Positions 8,987 to 18,578 of a DNA stretch of 64,000 bases are shown piece by piece. Within the stretch, counting starts at the first letter, position 1, and every line of letters starts with the position of its first letter. Source of the DNA: Shinella sp. (lineage in GTDB: Bacteria; Pseudomonadota; Alphaproteobacteria; Rhizobiales; Rhizobiaceae). The notes beneath the pieces are model-generated. The model ran no database searches, was not told the DNA's origin, and was given only the letters and a program-made list of their open reading frames with translations. The stretch lies in the NCBI GenBank assembly GCA_003248775.1, contig QFQX01000005.1:1-64000 (forward strand), read 5' to 3'. Position numbers and translations under genes: made by a program.

Positions 8987-9673
8987 TCACGTCTCCTCGC
9001 CGAGCGCCCGCCACAACAAGGCTCCAGCCACGGCACCGACAATCGGCGCCAGCCAGAACAGCCAAAGCTGCTGCAATGCCCAGCCGCCAGCAAACAGCGC
9101 CTGCCCCGTCGAACGGGCCGGATTGACCGAGGTGTTAGTCACCGGGATGGAAATCAGGTGGATGAGCGTCAAAGCGAGACCGATCGCGATCGGCGCAAAA
9201 CCTGCCGGCGCTTTGCCATGCGTGGAACCAAGGATGATGATAAGGAAGAAAGCCGTAAGCACGATCTCGATCAGCAGGGCTGATACGAGAGAATAGCCGC
9301 CCGGCGAATGCTCTCCATATCCATTGGAAGCAAAACCGCCGAGATCGACACCGGCCTTACCCGTTGCAATGACGTAAAGAACAGCCGCCGCCACGATAGC
9401 TCCAAGAACCTGGGACACGATGTAGTGAGGCAGCTTGCCGGCTTCGAAACGACCGGCGACGGCAAGTCCGACCGATACCGCCGGATTGAAATGTCCGCCG
9501 GAAATGCCACCCACGGCATATGCCATCGTCAATACGGTCAGGCCAAAGGCCAACGCCACCCCGAGAAAGCCGATACCGAGCTCCGGAAAGGCCGCAGCCA
9601 GTATGGCACTGCCGCACCCGCCGAACACCAGCCAGAATGTTCCAAGAAATTCCGCTAAGAGTCTTGCTTTCAT
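8987..9673 (-). CDS. aqpZ: Aquaporin Z (water channel)
   Basis: A 228-residue major intrinsic protein forming a water channel in the inner membrane. Six hydrophobic helices are visible, with the two pore half-helices marked by HFNPAVSVG and NPARSTGQALF. The length and the MKARLLAEFLGTFWLVFGGC start match AqpZ. A purine-rich ribosome binding site (GAGGGGG) precedes the ATG. It runs in the same direction as clpS upstream but 170 bp away, so probably has its own promoter. It sits between pth and ychF and is likely an addition to that housekeeping neighbourhood. Confidence 0.95.
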   Translation of the reverse strand: MKARLLAEFLGTFWLVFGGCGSAILAAAFPELGIGFLGVALAFGLTVLTMAYAVGGISGGHFNPAVSVGLAVAGRFEAGKLPHYIVSQVLGAIVAAAVLYVIATGKAGVDLGGFASNGYGEHSPGGYSLVSALLIEIVLTAFFLIIILGSTHGKAPAGFAPIAIGLALTLIHLISIPVTNTSVNPARSTGQALFAGGWALQQLWLFWLAPIVGAVAGALLWRALGEET

Positions 9674-9844
9674 ATTTATCCCCCTCGTTGTGGCGTTCCT
9701 GTGGATCAGGGAAATACTGCCCCTCGACCCGAGGGTTGCAGCCCCTAGATAAACCTTAGATTATGAAAACAAGAAAATACAAGGTTAAGCTGCTGGCAAT
9801 CACGGAGGGACAACGCCCGGACGGCGAGTGCGCTCAAACGAAGC

Positions 9845-10156
9845 TCACTCCTCCGGCTCGGTCGTAAACATCAGCGGAAACCCCGCTTCCTTGGCGAGGT
9901 CGGTTGCCTCCTTCGCCTTCGTCTCGGCGATATCGCGGGTGCAGACGACCACCACTGCCGTCCCCAACTTGTGCGCCGTCAGCATCACCCGGTAGCCGGT
10001 CTCCTCGCTCATCCGGAAGACGGCCTTCAGCACCATGGTCACGAATTCCCGCGGCGTGTAGTCATCATTGACGAGAATGACCTTGTAGAGCCGTGGGCGC
10101 TCCACCTTCGGCTTCGTCACGGTCTTCGGCTTCAGGCCGGCATCATTCTGCGGCAT
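9845..10156 (-). CDS. clpS: ClpS N-degron adaptor (ClpS2-like paralogue)
   Basis: A 103-residue adaptor that delivers N-degron substrates to ClpAP. After a basic N-terminal tail rich in Lys/Pro, the ClpS core begins at LYKVILVNDDYTPREF. The Asn-Asp pair that binds the substrate amino terminus and the His of MLTAHKLG are kept. The residue matching E. coli Met40, the pocket gate, is Arg here (TPREF rather than TPMEF). The MFTTEPEE ending and the absence of a neighbouring clpA suggest the second rhizobial paralogue; that sub-assignment is from memory and moderate. Divergent from ychF. Confidence 0.88.
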   Translation of the reverse strand: MPQNDAGLKPKTVTKPKVERPRLYKVILVNDDYTPREFVTMVLKAVFRMSEETGYRVMLTAHKLGTAVVVVCTRDIAETKAKEATDLAKEAGFPLMFTTEPEE

Positions 10157-10343
10157 AGGAGTTTCTCCTGTCGCGGACTGTCATCTGGCGCCCATGATCC
10201 TGCCACCATAGCATGGATCGGCGGCAATGCTCAGCGTTCCGCACGTCGGAAGGGCATACGGGCAGCTCAAGACCTTGACCGCATCCCTCCTTTATCCCAT
10301 AGGCGTGGGCAACGAAATTTCCAAGCGAAACAGGTATCCGGCC

Positions 10344-11447
<1,104 letters not shown>

Positions 11448-11477
11448 TCGGGGGAATTCCCCATCCAGACGATCCGG

Positions 11478-11515
11478 CTGCCGCCCTCCTAACGGAGTGG
11501 CGGCAGTTTCGTTTT
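11478..11515 (+). terminator. Terminator of ychF
   Basis: An 8-bp stem CTGCCGCC / GGCGGCAG with an inner TCC/GGA extension is followed by a T-rich stretch (TTTCGTTTT). It overlaps the last codons of the convergent membrane-protein gene. Confidence 0.75.
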
Positions 11516-12616
11516 CAGCGGCTCCGGCAGCAGGGTGAAAATGGCACGGCGGATATGGGCCCAGCCGACGCCGATCGTCAGCACCAGCGCACCCACCAGA
11601 ATCAGCGTCACAAACACATAGCTGTCTAGTGCAAGATCGGCGCTCCTGAAGATGTTGTAGATCGCATAACCGAGCGACAGCAGGCCGGAGGTCACGAAGG
11701 CACGCCGGTCGATGATGACGCCGATCATCATGAAGAAGGCGACGATTGCGATCACCAGCGCGGCCTGGCCGGCATCCGGTTGCTCCGGATAGAAACTCAG
11801 CCCATCGATCGCATTGAGGAAGACAAGCGCCAGCATCGTCCAGAGAAGCGAGGGGGCCGTGACAAGATGCAGCCAGAAGGCCACATCCGAACGGCGGGTG
11901 CGACGCTCGGGATCGCGCAGATCGAACGCCATTGCAATGGCGAAGAGCACGATGGCCATGACCAGCAGGATGCTTACTGCAAGCGAACGCTGCGTGGCCA
12001 TGAGATCGACGACGTCAAGGAACTCGCTGAGACCGGCCAGGATCAGTGCCGCAACAAGGCCGACCAGACTGAAGATGGCGAGCGCAAGCGACAACGGCAC
12101 ACGGTAGCGCCAGTGGAACAGCCCGAGCAGCAAGGGATAGGGCGACAGATAGATGAGCACGAAGAATGCCTTGCTGGCGTCCGGCGGCACGATGTCCTCC
12201 GTGACCATCTGCATGATCGTCATGACCGAGATGACGAAGGCAATCGTCAGCGCCACCGCCGGCAGCGCCAGACGCTGACGACGCACGAGGATTTCGGCAA
12301 GCACAAGTGTCAAAGGCAACGCAAGGAATGCCGTGCCGAGCCCCGACGCGCCGACCAGCGCGACAATGAGACCGATGGTGATGAGGATGTCATGAAAGCC
12401 ACGAATGAAGCGCGGTGCTTCCGTTTCAAAAGCCGCATCTTCCGCCATCACAGACGTGTCACCTTCGGGGCCACCGCCGACGGCACTTGGCTGAACGACA
12501 ACGCCCGAGACAGTCACGCCCTTGCCCGAAAGGAAGCTTTCCAGCGGCGAGACCTGCTCCTGCCCGATATGGCCGGCGTTCACCGCCTCGCCGAGAATGG
12601 ATTTCAGGCTCGCCAT
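11489..12616 (-). CDS. Conserved multi-spanning membrane protein of unknown function
   Basis: A 375-residue protein that I cannot assign to a characterised family. A soluble N-terminal segment of about 80 residues (MASLKSILGEAVNAGHIG) is followed by about ten hydrophobic helices from residue 95 onward and a short basic tail. The ATG at 12616 is chosen because AAGGAG lies 6 bases upstream; the frame stays open further upstream but would overlap the divergent MaoC gene start. The layout recalls DUF2157-like membrane proteins, but this is only a resemblance. The stop codon lies inside the ychF terminator. Confidence 0.8.
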   Translation of the reverse strand: MASLKSILGEAVNAGHIGQEQVSPLESFLSGKGVTVSGVVVQPSAVGGGPEGDTSVMAEDAAFETEAPRFIRGFHDILITIGLIVALVGASGLGTAFLALPLTLVLAEILVRRQRLALPAVALTIAFVISVMTIMQMVTEDIVPPDASKAFFVLIYLSPYPLLLGLFHWRYRVPLSLALAIFSLVGLVAALILAGLSEFLDVVDLMATQRSLAVSILLVMAIVLFAIAMAFDLRDPERRTRRSDVAFWLHLVTAPSLLWTMLALVFLNAIDGLSFYPEQPDAGQAALVIAIVAFFMMIGVIIDRRAFVTSGLLSLGYAIYNIFRSADLALDSYVFVTLILVGALVLTIGVGWAHIRRAIFTLLPEPLKTKLPPLR

Positions 12617-12774
12617 GCATACTCCTTTACGATTCGCCCGCGTCACCAGCAGGCAACGCGATCGGCAAATTAGCGGGATATTGCCATCGGGCAAGATCAC
12701 CAGTCCTCCTCCGCCCCTTGAATTCTCTCCTGCGGCCAGACATTGTACATAGATGAACAACAGGGAAATGCTGC

Positions 12775-13245
12775 ATGAACAGCGCGCAACTCTATTACGA
12801 GGACTTTGAGCCCGGCCGTTTCTTCGAACTTGGACCAAAGACCGTCGAGACTGCAGAAATCATTGAATTTGCGAGGGAATTCGACCCACAGCCGATGCAT
12901 CTGTCGGAAGAGGCCGGAAAGGCCAGCATTCTCGGCGGCCTCTCCGCATCCGGCTGGCACACCAGCAGCATGTTCATGCGCATGATGATCGATTCCTATC
13001 TGCTGGCCTCTGCTTCCGAAGGCGCTCCGGGCATTGATTCCATGGAGTGGAAGAAGCCGGTGCTCGCCGGTGATACGCTGAAGGGACGCTCGACAGTCGA
13101 GGCGGCCCGCCCCATGCGTTCCCGGCCTCATATCGGCATCGTCGCCTTCCGGCACGAACTGCAGAACCAGCGCGGCGAGACGGTGCTTCTCTCCCGCAAC
13201 TCCATCATGTTCCGGCTGCGCACCGCGAAGGAAGACGTCGCATGA
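12775..13245 (+). CDS. MaoC-like (R)-specific enoyl-CoA hydratase, first of pair
   Basis: A 156-residue single hot-dog-fold protein of the MaoC group. The hydratase motif is visible as EFDPQPMHLSEEAGK, which keeps the catalytic Asp and His, followed by the GLSASGWHT segment. Family knowledge: hydration of enoyl-CoA thioesters in fatty-acid or short-chain acyl-CoA metabolism. It overlaps the next MaoC gene by ATGA, so the two products are translationally coupled and may form a heteromer. Its substrate cannot be told from sequence. Confidence 0.92.
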   Translation: MNSAQLYYEDFEPGRFFELGPKTVETAEIIEFAREFDPQPMHLSEEAGKASILGGLSASGWHTSSMFMRMMIDSYLLASASEGAPGIDSMEWKKPVLAGDTLKGRSTVEAARPMRSRPHIGIVAFRHELQNQRGETVLLSRNSIMFRLRTAKEDVA

Positions 13246-13709
13246 AGATGATCGAGCTTTACCCGCCGGGCGAACGGATCGCGACCGGCTCCAAGACCTT
13301 TACCGCCGCCGCCATCATCCGCTTTGCCGAAAAATTCGACCCGCAACCCTTTCACACGGATGCGGAAGCGGCCAAAGGCTATGTTTTCGGTGCGCTGTGT
13401 GCTTCCGGCTGGCACACCTGCGCGGAATGGATGCGCTGCTTCGTCGATTTCTGGAAGGACGAGTTCGACCGGCTGCGTGCCGCAGGCGAGACGCCGCCAA
13501 AGCTCGGCCCCTCCCCCGGCTTCGAGGCCCTGCAATGGCTGAAACCCGTCTATGCCGGCGACACGATCAGCTACAGCATGACAAGCGCCGAGAGCCGCCC
13601 GCTCGTCTCCCGTCCTGGCATCATTCTCAACATCGGCCTTGGCGAAGGTTTCAACCAGAATGGCGAAGCTGTGCTACGCTTCAGGTCCAAGATCCTCGAG
13701 TTCGAATAG
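13242..13709 (+). CDS. MaoC-like enoyl-CoA hydratase, second of pair
   Basis: A 155-residue paralogue of the preceding gene. It carries KFDPQPFHTDAEAAK with the catalytic Asp/His pair, and GALCASGWHT. The start overlaps the stop of the first MaoC gene by four bases (ATGA). The closest resemblance is to its neighbour, suggesting tandem duplication. Both copies keep the catalytic residues, so neither looks like a purely structural partner. The glutathione peroxidase gene follows after 9 bp and is probably in the same transcript. Confidence 0.92.
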   Translation: MKMIELYPPGERIATGSKTFTAAAIIRFAEKFDPQPFHTDAEAAKGYVFGALCASGWHTCAEWMRCFVDFWKDEFDRLRAAGETPPKLGPSPGFEALQWLKPVYAGDTISYSMTSAESRPLVSRPGIILNIGLGEGFNQNGEAVLRFRSKILEFE

Positions 13710-13718
13710 GAGGCAGAC

Positions 13719-14204
13719 ATGCCCACCAATTTCCACGATTTCCATGCGATCGACATCAAGGGCAAGGAACGCTTCATGGGCGAGTTCGCCGGCAAGGTCG
13801 TGCTGGTGGTCAACACCGCAAGCGCCTGCGGCCTCACGCCCCAATATGCCGGCCTGCAGAAGCTGCAGGAGAAGTTCCCAGATGACCTCGTCGTTCTCGG
13901 CTTCCCCTGCAACCAGTTCGGTGCGCAGGAACCCGGCAGCGAGGAACAGATCGCAACCTTCTGCGACCTGAACTTCCACGTCACCTTCCCGATGTTTTCC
14001 AAGATCGACGTCAACGGCGACGATACCCATCCGATCTTCCAGTATCTCAAGACGGCGGAGCCCGGCATTCTCGGCTCCGAGCCGATCAAGTGGAACTTCA
14101 CCAAGTTCCTGATCGGCCGCGACGGCCACCCGTTGAGACGTTACGCGCCGACAACCACGCCGGAAGAGATCGAGGGTGATATCCGTGAGGCGATCGCGGA
14201 GTGA
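13719..14204 (+). CDS. Glutathione peroxidase family (thiol peroxidase type)
   Basis: A 161-residue peroxidase reducing hydroperoxides. The peroxidatic Cys is in NTASACGLTPQY (Cys in place of Sec), the second conserved motif is GFPCNQFGAQEPG, and the Trp/Asn of the catalytic tetrad is in WNFTKF. The length matches bacterial BtuE/GpxA proteins, which generally use thioredoxin rather than glutathione. A strong ribosome binding site (AGGAGG) precedes the ATG. It sits 9 bp after the MaoC pair and 1 bp before the AraC gene, forming a tight run of genes. Confidence 0.95.
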   Translation: MPTNFHDFHAIDIKGKERFMGEFAGKVVLVVNTASACGLTPQYAGLQKLQEKFPDDLVVLGFPCNQFGAQEPGSEEQIATFCDLNFHVTFPMFSKIDVNGDDTHPIFQYLKTAEPGILGSEPIKWNFTKFLIGRDGHPLRRYAPTTTPEEIEGDIREAIAE

Positions 14205-14205
14205 C

Positions 14206-15042
14206 ATGACCGCCATGGCCAGCGGTTTCCGGATGTTTCCGACCGGTCGGCACGGCCTGCAGGCCGTGGCCGCCGCAAGCGACCACGTCTTCCCGCGCCA
14301 TACCCATGATGAATACGGCATAGGGCTGTTCATCTCAGGCGGGCAGATGTCCGTCTCCGGCCGGGGCCAGATCACCGCCGGCGCCGGCGATATCATCACC
14401 GTCAATCCCGGCGAGGTTCACGACGGCCTGCCGATGCGCCACGAAAGCCGGTCATGGCTGATGCTTTACCTGAACCCCGCGCTGCTTGCCGATATCCGTT
14501 CCGACCTTGAAAACACGACCAGCGCCGATTTCGAGTTCGAAAAGCCGGCATTCAGTGATCCGGGAACCGCCCTCTCCTTCAGGTCGGCATTCGCCGCAGC
14601 AACCGGAGAATGTGACAACAAGGGACTGGCCCTCGATCAGGCCCTTGCCGCGCTTTTTGTACCTCTGTCTTCGATGAAGTCCTTGACGGAAAAGGGTCTG
14701 GCCGGACGCGGCCTGCTGCGAGCAAGGGCCATGATCGACGATGATCCCGCGCGCAATCTCTCGCTGCAGGATCTGGCGACGGAAGCAGGCCTGAGCCGCT
14801 TCCAGACGCTTCGCGCCTTTCAGGCCCTCACCGGCCTCACCCCGCACGCCTATCTCATGCAGCGGCGGATGAGCCTTGCCAGACGCAGGATCTCTCAAGG
14901 GATAGGCCTTGCCGACGTCGCCGCGGAAGCAGGCTATGCCGACCAGAGCCATATGACCCGCGAATTCAGGCGGCGCTACGGCCTGACACCGGCCGCCTAC
15001 CGGCAGGCGGTCACGGCCTGCAATTCCATTCAAGACACCTGA
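14206..15042 (+). CDS. AraC-family regulator with N-terminal cupin domain
   Basis: A 278-residue activator. The cupin sensor contains HTHDEYGIGLFISG and the turn VNPGEVHDG. Two helix-turn-helix motifs follow in the last 100 residues (DLATEAGLSRFQTLRAFQ and DVAAEAGYADQSHMTREF). The ATG at 14206 follows the Gpx stop by one base, with GGAG overlapping the stop. The gene downstream encodes a LysE exporter in the same direction; cupin-AraC plus LysE is a recurrent pair, in which the regulator responds to the amino acid or effector that the exporter removes. The effector is unknown. Confidence 0.92.
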   Translation: MTAMASGFRMFPTGRHGLQAVAAASDHVFPRHTHDEYGIGLFISGGQMSVSGRGQITAGAGDIITVNPGEVHDGLPMRHESRSWLMLYLNPALLADIRSDLENTTSADFEFEKPAFSDPGTALSFRSAFAAATGECDNKGLALDQALAALFVPLSSMKSLTEKGLAGRGLLRARAMIDDDPARNLSLQDLATEAGLSRFQTLRAFQALTGLTPHAYLMQRRMSLARRRISQGIGLADVAAEAGYADQSHMTREFRRRYGLTPAAYRQAVTACNSIQDT

Positions 15043-15060
15043 CGACGGCGACAGCTAGCC

Positions 15061-15090
15061 TCCGATCCGATTTCTGTTTTCCGGATCGGA
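15061..15090 (+). promoter_or_regulatory. Hairpin in front of the LysE start codon
   Basis: A perfect 9-bp stem TCCGATCCG / CGGATCGGA with a 12-base loop ends 6 bases before the LysE ATG. Its right arm contains the only Shine-Dalgarno-like bases (GGA). It may hide the start site or act as a weak terminator for the AraC gene. Confidence 0.5.
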
Positions 15091-15096
15091 CACCGC

Positions 15097-15708
15097 ATGT
15101 ATCTCGAATTCATCCTCACATCGCTGATCGTCATCGCAACGCCCGGCACAGGCGCACTCTATACCGTCGTCATGGGCCTCTCGCACGGCAAGGCCACGTC
15201 GTTGGTGGCAGCCGCGGGCTGCACGCTCGGCATCGTCCCCCACATGATCGCCGCGATCCTCGGCCTTGCCGCCGTTCTCGCCACCAACGATACGGCGTTC
15301 CAGATCGTCAAGCTCGCCGGCGCGGGCTACCTGCTTTACATGGCGATCAGCATCTGGCGCGATGCTTCGCTGTTTGCGCCGGAGCGCGACCGGCGGCAAC
15401 GCTCGGCGCTTGGCATCATCCGCCACGCCGTACTCATCAATCTCTTCAATCCGAAGCTGTCGATCTTCTTCCTGGCATTGCTGCCGCAATTCGTCAGTGC
15501 TTCGGACGAACACGCCGTCCTGCTCATGACAGAATACAGCCTTGCCTTCATGGTGATGACGTTTGTCGTCTTTGCGCTTTACGGCCTGTTTGCCGCCGCG
15601 GCTCGCGACAAGGTTCTGTCCCGGTCCCGGCTGATGCTGTGGACCCGGAAGAGTTTTGCAGCCGCCTTCGTGGCTCTGGCGCTGAAACTGGCTCTTGCGG
15701 AGCGCTGA
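15097..15708 (+). CDS. LysE-family amino-acid exporter
   Basis: A 203-residue inner-membrane translocator with about six hydrophobic helices. The opening ATPGTGALYTVVMGLSHG corresponds to the conserved N-terminal loop of LysE/RhtB proteins, and NLFNPKLSIFFLALLPQF is the typical central motif. Family knowledge: proton-driven export of amino acids or their analogues. It lies 54 bp after the AraC gene, with a hairpin covering the translation start region. It is convergent with apt. Confidence 0.92.
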   Translation: MYLEFILTSLIVIATPGTGALYTVVMGLSHGKATSLVAAAGCTLGIVPHMIAAILGLAAVLATNDTAFQIVKLAGAGYLLYMAISIWRDASLFAPERDRRQRSALGIIRHAVLINLFNPKLSIFFLALLPQFVSASDEHAVLLMTEYSLAFMVMTFVVFALYGLFAAAARDKVLSRSRLMLWTRKSFAAAFVALALKLALAER

Positions 15709-15735
15709 GACGCGCTCCGCATCGTAGTCACGACT

Positions 15736-16278
15736 TCAATGACCGGAGAATTCCACCAGCGTGCGAACCTCGACGCCGAGGTCTTCGAGCTTCTTGCGAC
15801 CACCGAGATCCGGCAGATCGATGACGAAGCAGGCGGAAATGACATCTGCCCCGATCTTGCGCAGAAGCTGTACTGCACCAACGGCCGTACCGCCGGTGGC
15901 GATCAGATCGTCGACCAGAATGACCTTCTGACCCGGCTCGACCGCGTCGATATGCATTTCCATCTCATCGACGCCGTATTCGAGGCTGTAGGCAACGCTG
16001 ACGGTCTCATGCGGCAGCTTGCCCTTCTTGCGGATCGGCACGAAGCCGGCCGAAAGCTGGTGGGCGACGGCGCCACCAAGAATAAAACCGCGGGCCTCCA
16101 TACCCGCTATCTTGTCGATCTTCAGGCCGGCATAGGGCTGCACCAGCTCATCGACTGCCCGCCGGAAGGCGCGCGGATTGCCTAGAAGCGTGGTGATATC
16201 TCGGAAGATGATGCCGGGCTTGGGATAGTCCGGAATGGAGCGGATCGAAGACGCCAGCTCCAACGCAAAATTGCTCAT
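15736..16278 (-). CDS. apt: Adenine phosphoribosyltransferase
   Basis: A 180-residue purine-salvage enzyme converting adenine and PRPP to AMP. The PRPP-binding loop is VILVDDLIATGGTA, with the upstream ARGFILGG segment and FRDITTLLGNP at the N-terminus typical of type I Apt. The length is standard. It lies downstream of petABC on the same strand but behind a strong terminator, so it is likely transcribed separately. In other rhizobia apt is often next to the bc1 genes. Confidence 0.97.
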   Translation of the reverse strand: MSNFALELASSIRSIPDYPKPGIIFRDITTLLGNPRAFRRAVDELVQPYAGLKIDKIAGMEARGFILGGAVAHQLSAGFVPIRKKGKLPHETVSVAYSLEYGVDEMEMHIDAVEPGQKVILVDDLIATGGTAVGAVQLLRKIGADVISACFVIDLPDLGGRKKLEDLGVEVRTLVEFSGH

Positions 16279-16345
16279 TGTCAGTCTCTGGAAAGGTTGG
16301 GAGGATTACGCCGGAGATTAACAAGTCCGGCAGCGGTAACAAACA

Positions 16346-16371
16346 AAAAAGGCGGCCGCAGCCGCCTTTTT
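16346..16371 (-). terminator. Terminator of petABC
   Basis: An 11-bp stem (AAAAAGGCGGC / GCCGCCTTTTT) with a 4-base loop, flanked by T runs on both strands. Read on the minus strand it is followed by TTTTTTGTTTGTT, directly after petC. Confidence 0.93.
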
Positions 16372-16392
16372 CCGTTTGTAAGTCAGGAAAGC

Positions 16393-17271
16393 TTAATGAG
16401 CTTCCTTGTTCGCGTAAACTGACTTTTTCGTCAAGTAAACCAGCGCCGAGAAGATCGCCAGGAACACAATGACCATGAAGCCGGTACGTTTGCGGTCTTC
16501 AAGATGTGGCTCCGCAGTCCACATCAGGAAGGCGGAAACGTCACGGGCATACTGGTCGAGCGTCTCCGGAGAACCATCGTCATAGGTCACCTGACCGTCC
16601 GAAATCGGCTGCGCCATGGCGAGTGCTGCAGCACCGGAGAAGTACGGATTGAAGTGCGTCCCCTCAGCAACGGTCACACCTTCCGGCGGCTCCTGATAGC
16701 CCGTCAGCAGCGAGTAGATATAGTCCGGGCCACCTTCCTGATACTGGGTGAAGATATCGAAGATGAACTTCGGAAAGCCGCGTTCGACGCCACGCGCCTT
16801 CGCGAGCAGCGACATGTCGGGCGGAGCCGCGCCGTTGTTGGCAGCGGCGGCGGCCTCGTCGTTCGGGAACGGCGCCGGGAAATAGTCCGACGGAACGGCC
16901 TTGCGGGTGTACATTTCACCGTCGGCATTCGGGCCGTCCTGTACTTCGTATTCCGAAGCGAAGGCCTTGACCTGCTCTTCCGAGTAGCCGAGTGCTTCCA
17001 GCGTACGGAAAGGCACCAGCTTCATAGAATGACAGGCCGAGCAGACTTCCTTGTAGACCTTGAGGCCACGCTGCAACTGCCCCTTGTCGTATTTGCCGAA
17101 CGGACCGGCAAAAGACCAGGACTCATTCTTCGGCTTCAGGATAGGGTAGTGCCCGCCCTCGACCGCGTGGCGCACGGTCTCGGCAAACCCGCCCTCCTCG
17201 GCAGCCGCCGCGGAACCTGCACTGAACCCGAGAGCGGCGATCAGCGCGATGCTTGTAACAAGCTTCTTCAT
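16393..17271 (-). CDS. petC: Cytochrome c1
   Basis: A 292-residue haem c subunit of the cytochrome bc1 complex, carrying electrons from the Rieske protein to soluble cytochrome c. The signal peptide MKKLVTSIALIAALGFSAGS ends near AAAAEEG. The haem-binding motif is CSACH, the Met ligand is probably in PPDMSLLAKARG, and a C-terminal anchor helix (VIVFLAIFSALVYL) precedes a basic tail. The frame is open far upstream; the ATG at 17271 is fixed by the signal peptide and by AGAGGA. It is last in petABC, 23 bp after petB. Confidence 0.97.
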   Translation of the reverse strand: MKKLVTSIALIAALGFSAGSAAAAEEGGFAETVRHAVEGGHYPILKPKNESWSFAGPFGKYDKGQLQRGLKVYKEVCSACHSMKLVPFRTLEALGYSEEQVKAFASEYEVQDGPNADGEMYTRKAVPSDYFPAPFPNDEAAAAANNGAAPPDMSLLAKARGVERGFPKFIFDIFTQYQEGGPDYIYSLLTGYQEPPEGVTVAEGTHFNPYFSGAAALAMAQPISDGQVTYDDGSPETLDQYARDVSAFLMWTAEPHLEDRKRTGFMVIVFLAIFSALVYLTKKSVYANKEAH

Positions 17272-17294
17272 GTTGATGATCCTCTCTCGCACAC

Positions 17295-18563
17295 TCAAGC
17301 CTGGGCTGCGGCAGTCTTGCCGCTCTTTTCGAGAACCGCCTCGGTAATCGAGTTCGGGATACGCCGGGGCGTTTCGAACATGCCGAGTAACGGCATGATT
17401 ACGAGGAAGAAGCCGAAGTAGTAGAGCGTGCCGAACTGGGCCATGGTCGTATAAAGGTCGGACGGCGTGCGCGAACCGAGCCAGCCGAGAAGAATGCAGT
17501 CGGCAACGAACAGCCAGAAGAACAACTTGTACCACGGGCGATAGACGGCCGAACGGACCTTCGAGGTGTCGAGCCAAGGCAGGAAGAACAGCACGATGAT
17601 CGCGCCGAACATGACGAGAACGCCACCCAGTTTGGAGTCGATGAACCAGATGTTGAAGGTGATGGCACGCAGCATCGCGTAGAACGGCAGGAAGTACCAT
17701 TCAGGAACGATGTGAGCCGGCGTCTTCAGCGGGTTGGCCATGATGTAGTTGTCAGGATGGCCCAGGAAGTTCGGCATGTAGAAGATGAACCAGGCATAGG
17801 CGATCAGGAAGATCGAAACGCCGAAGGCATCCTTGAGCGTCGCATAAGGCGTGAACGGAACGGTATCCGTCTTCGACTTGACTTCGATGCCGGTCGGGTT
17901 GGTCTGTCCGGTAACATGCAGCGCCCAGATGTGCAGGATGACGACGCCTGCGATCATGAAGGGCAGAAGATAGTGCAGAGAGAAGAAGCGGTTCAGAGTG
18001 GGCTGATCGACGGCAAAACCGCCGAGCAGGAACTGCTGGATCCAATCACCGACCCATGGGAAGGCGGTGAAGAAGCCGGTGATAACCGTCGCGCCCCAGA
18101 AGGACATCTGGCCCCAGGGCAGAACGTACCCCATGAAGCCGGTCGCCATCATCAGCAGGAAGATGACCACGCCGAGGATCCAGAGGATTTCGCGCGGAGC
18201 CTTGTAGGAGCCGTAGTATAGACCGCGGGCAATATGCAGGTAGACGGCAAGGAAGAAGAACGATGCGCCGTTGGCGTGCATGTATCGCAAGAGCCATCCA
18301 TGGTTCACGTCGCGCATGATCTTTTCGACGGAAGCAAAGGCAACGGTGATGTCGGCGGAATAGTGCATGGCAAGCACGACGCCACTCAGGATCTGCACGA
18401 TCAGCATCACCGCCAGCATGGCGCCGAAGGTGTAGGCATAGTTCAGGTTGCGGGGAACAGGATAGGCGACAAAGCTGTCGTAGATCATGCGCGGCAGCGG
18501 CAGCCTCGCATCAACCCATTTCTCAAGGCCGGTCGACGGCTGATAGCTAGAATGACCACTCAT
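17295..18563 (-). CDS. petB: Cytochrome b of the bc1 complex
   Basis: A 422-residue integral membrane subunit with eight helices binding two b haems. Recognisable parts are the haem-ligand helices (FFFLAVYLHIARGLYYGS and LLPFMIAGVVILHIWALH), the quinol-oxidation loop with PEWYFLPFYAMLRAI, and GYVLPWGQMSFWGA. It is a full-length, non-split cytochrome b, as usual in alphaproteobacteria. It lies 15 bp after petA and 23 bp before petC, so the three form one operon. Confidence 0.98.
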   Translation of the reverse strand: MSGHSSYQPSTGLEKWVDARLPLPRMIYDSFVAYPVPRNLNYAYTFGAMLAVMLIVQILSGVVLAMHYSADITVAFASVEKIMRDVNHGWLLRYMHANGASFFFLAVYLHIARGLYYGSYKAPREILWILGVVIFLLMMATGFMGYVLPWGQMSFWGATVITGFFTAFPWVGDWIQQFLLGGFAVDQPTLNRFFSLHYLLPFMIAGVVILHIWALHVTGQTNPTGIEVKSKTDTVPFTPYATLKDAFGVSIFLIAYAWFIFYMPNFLGHPDNYIMANPLKTPAHIVPEWYFLPFYAMLRAITFNIWFIDSKLGGVLVMFGAIIVLFFLPWLDTSKVRSAVYRPWYKLFFWLFVADCILLGWLGSRTPSDLYTTMAQFGTLYYFGFFLVIMPLLGMFETPRRIPNSITEAVLEKSGKTAAAQA

Positions 18564-18578
18564 ATTTCATTATCCCCC

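Noticed and set aside
16393..17700. Extended cytochrome c1 reading frame (435 codons)
   Set aside because: The extra 143 codons overlap petB and lack coding character; the signal peptide and ribosome binding site fix the start at 17271.
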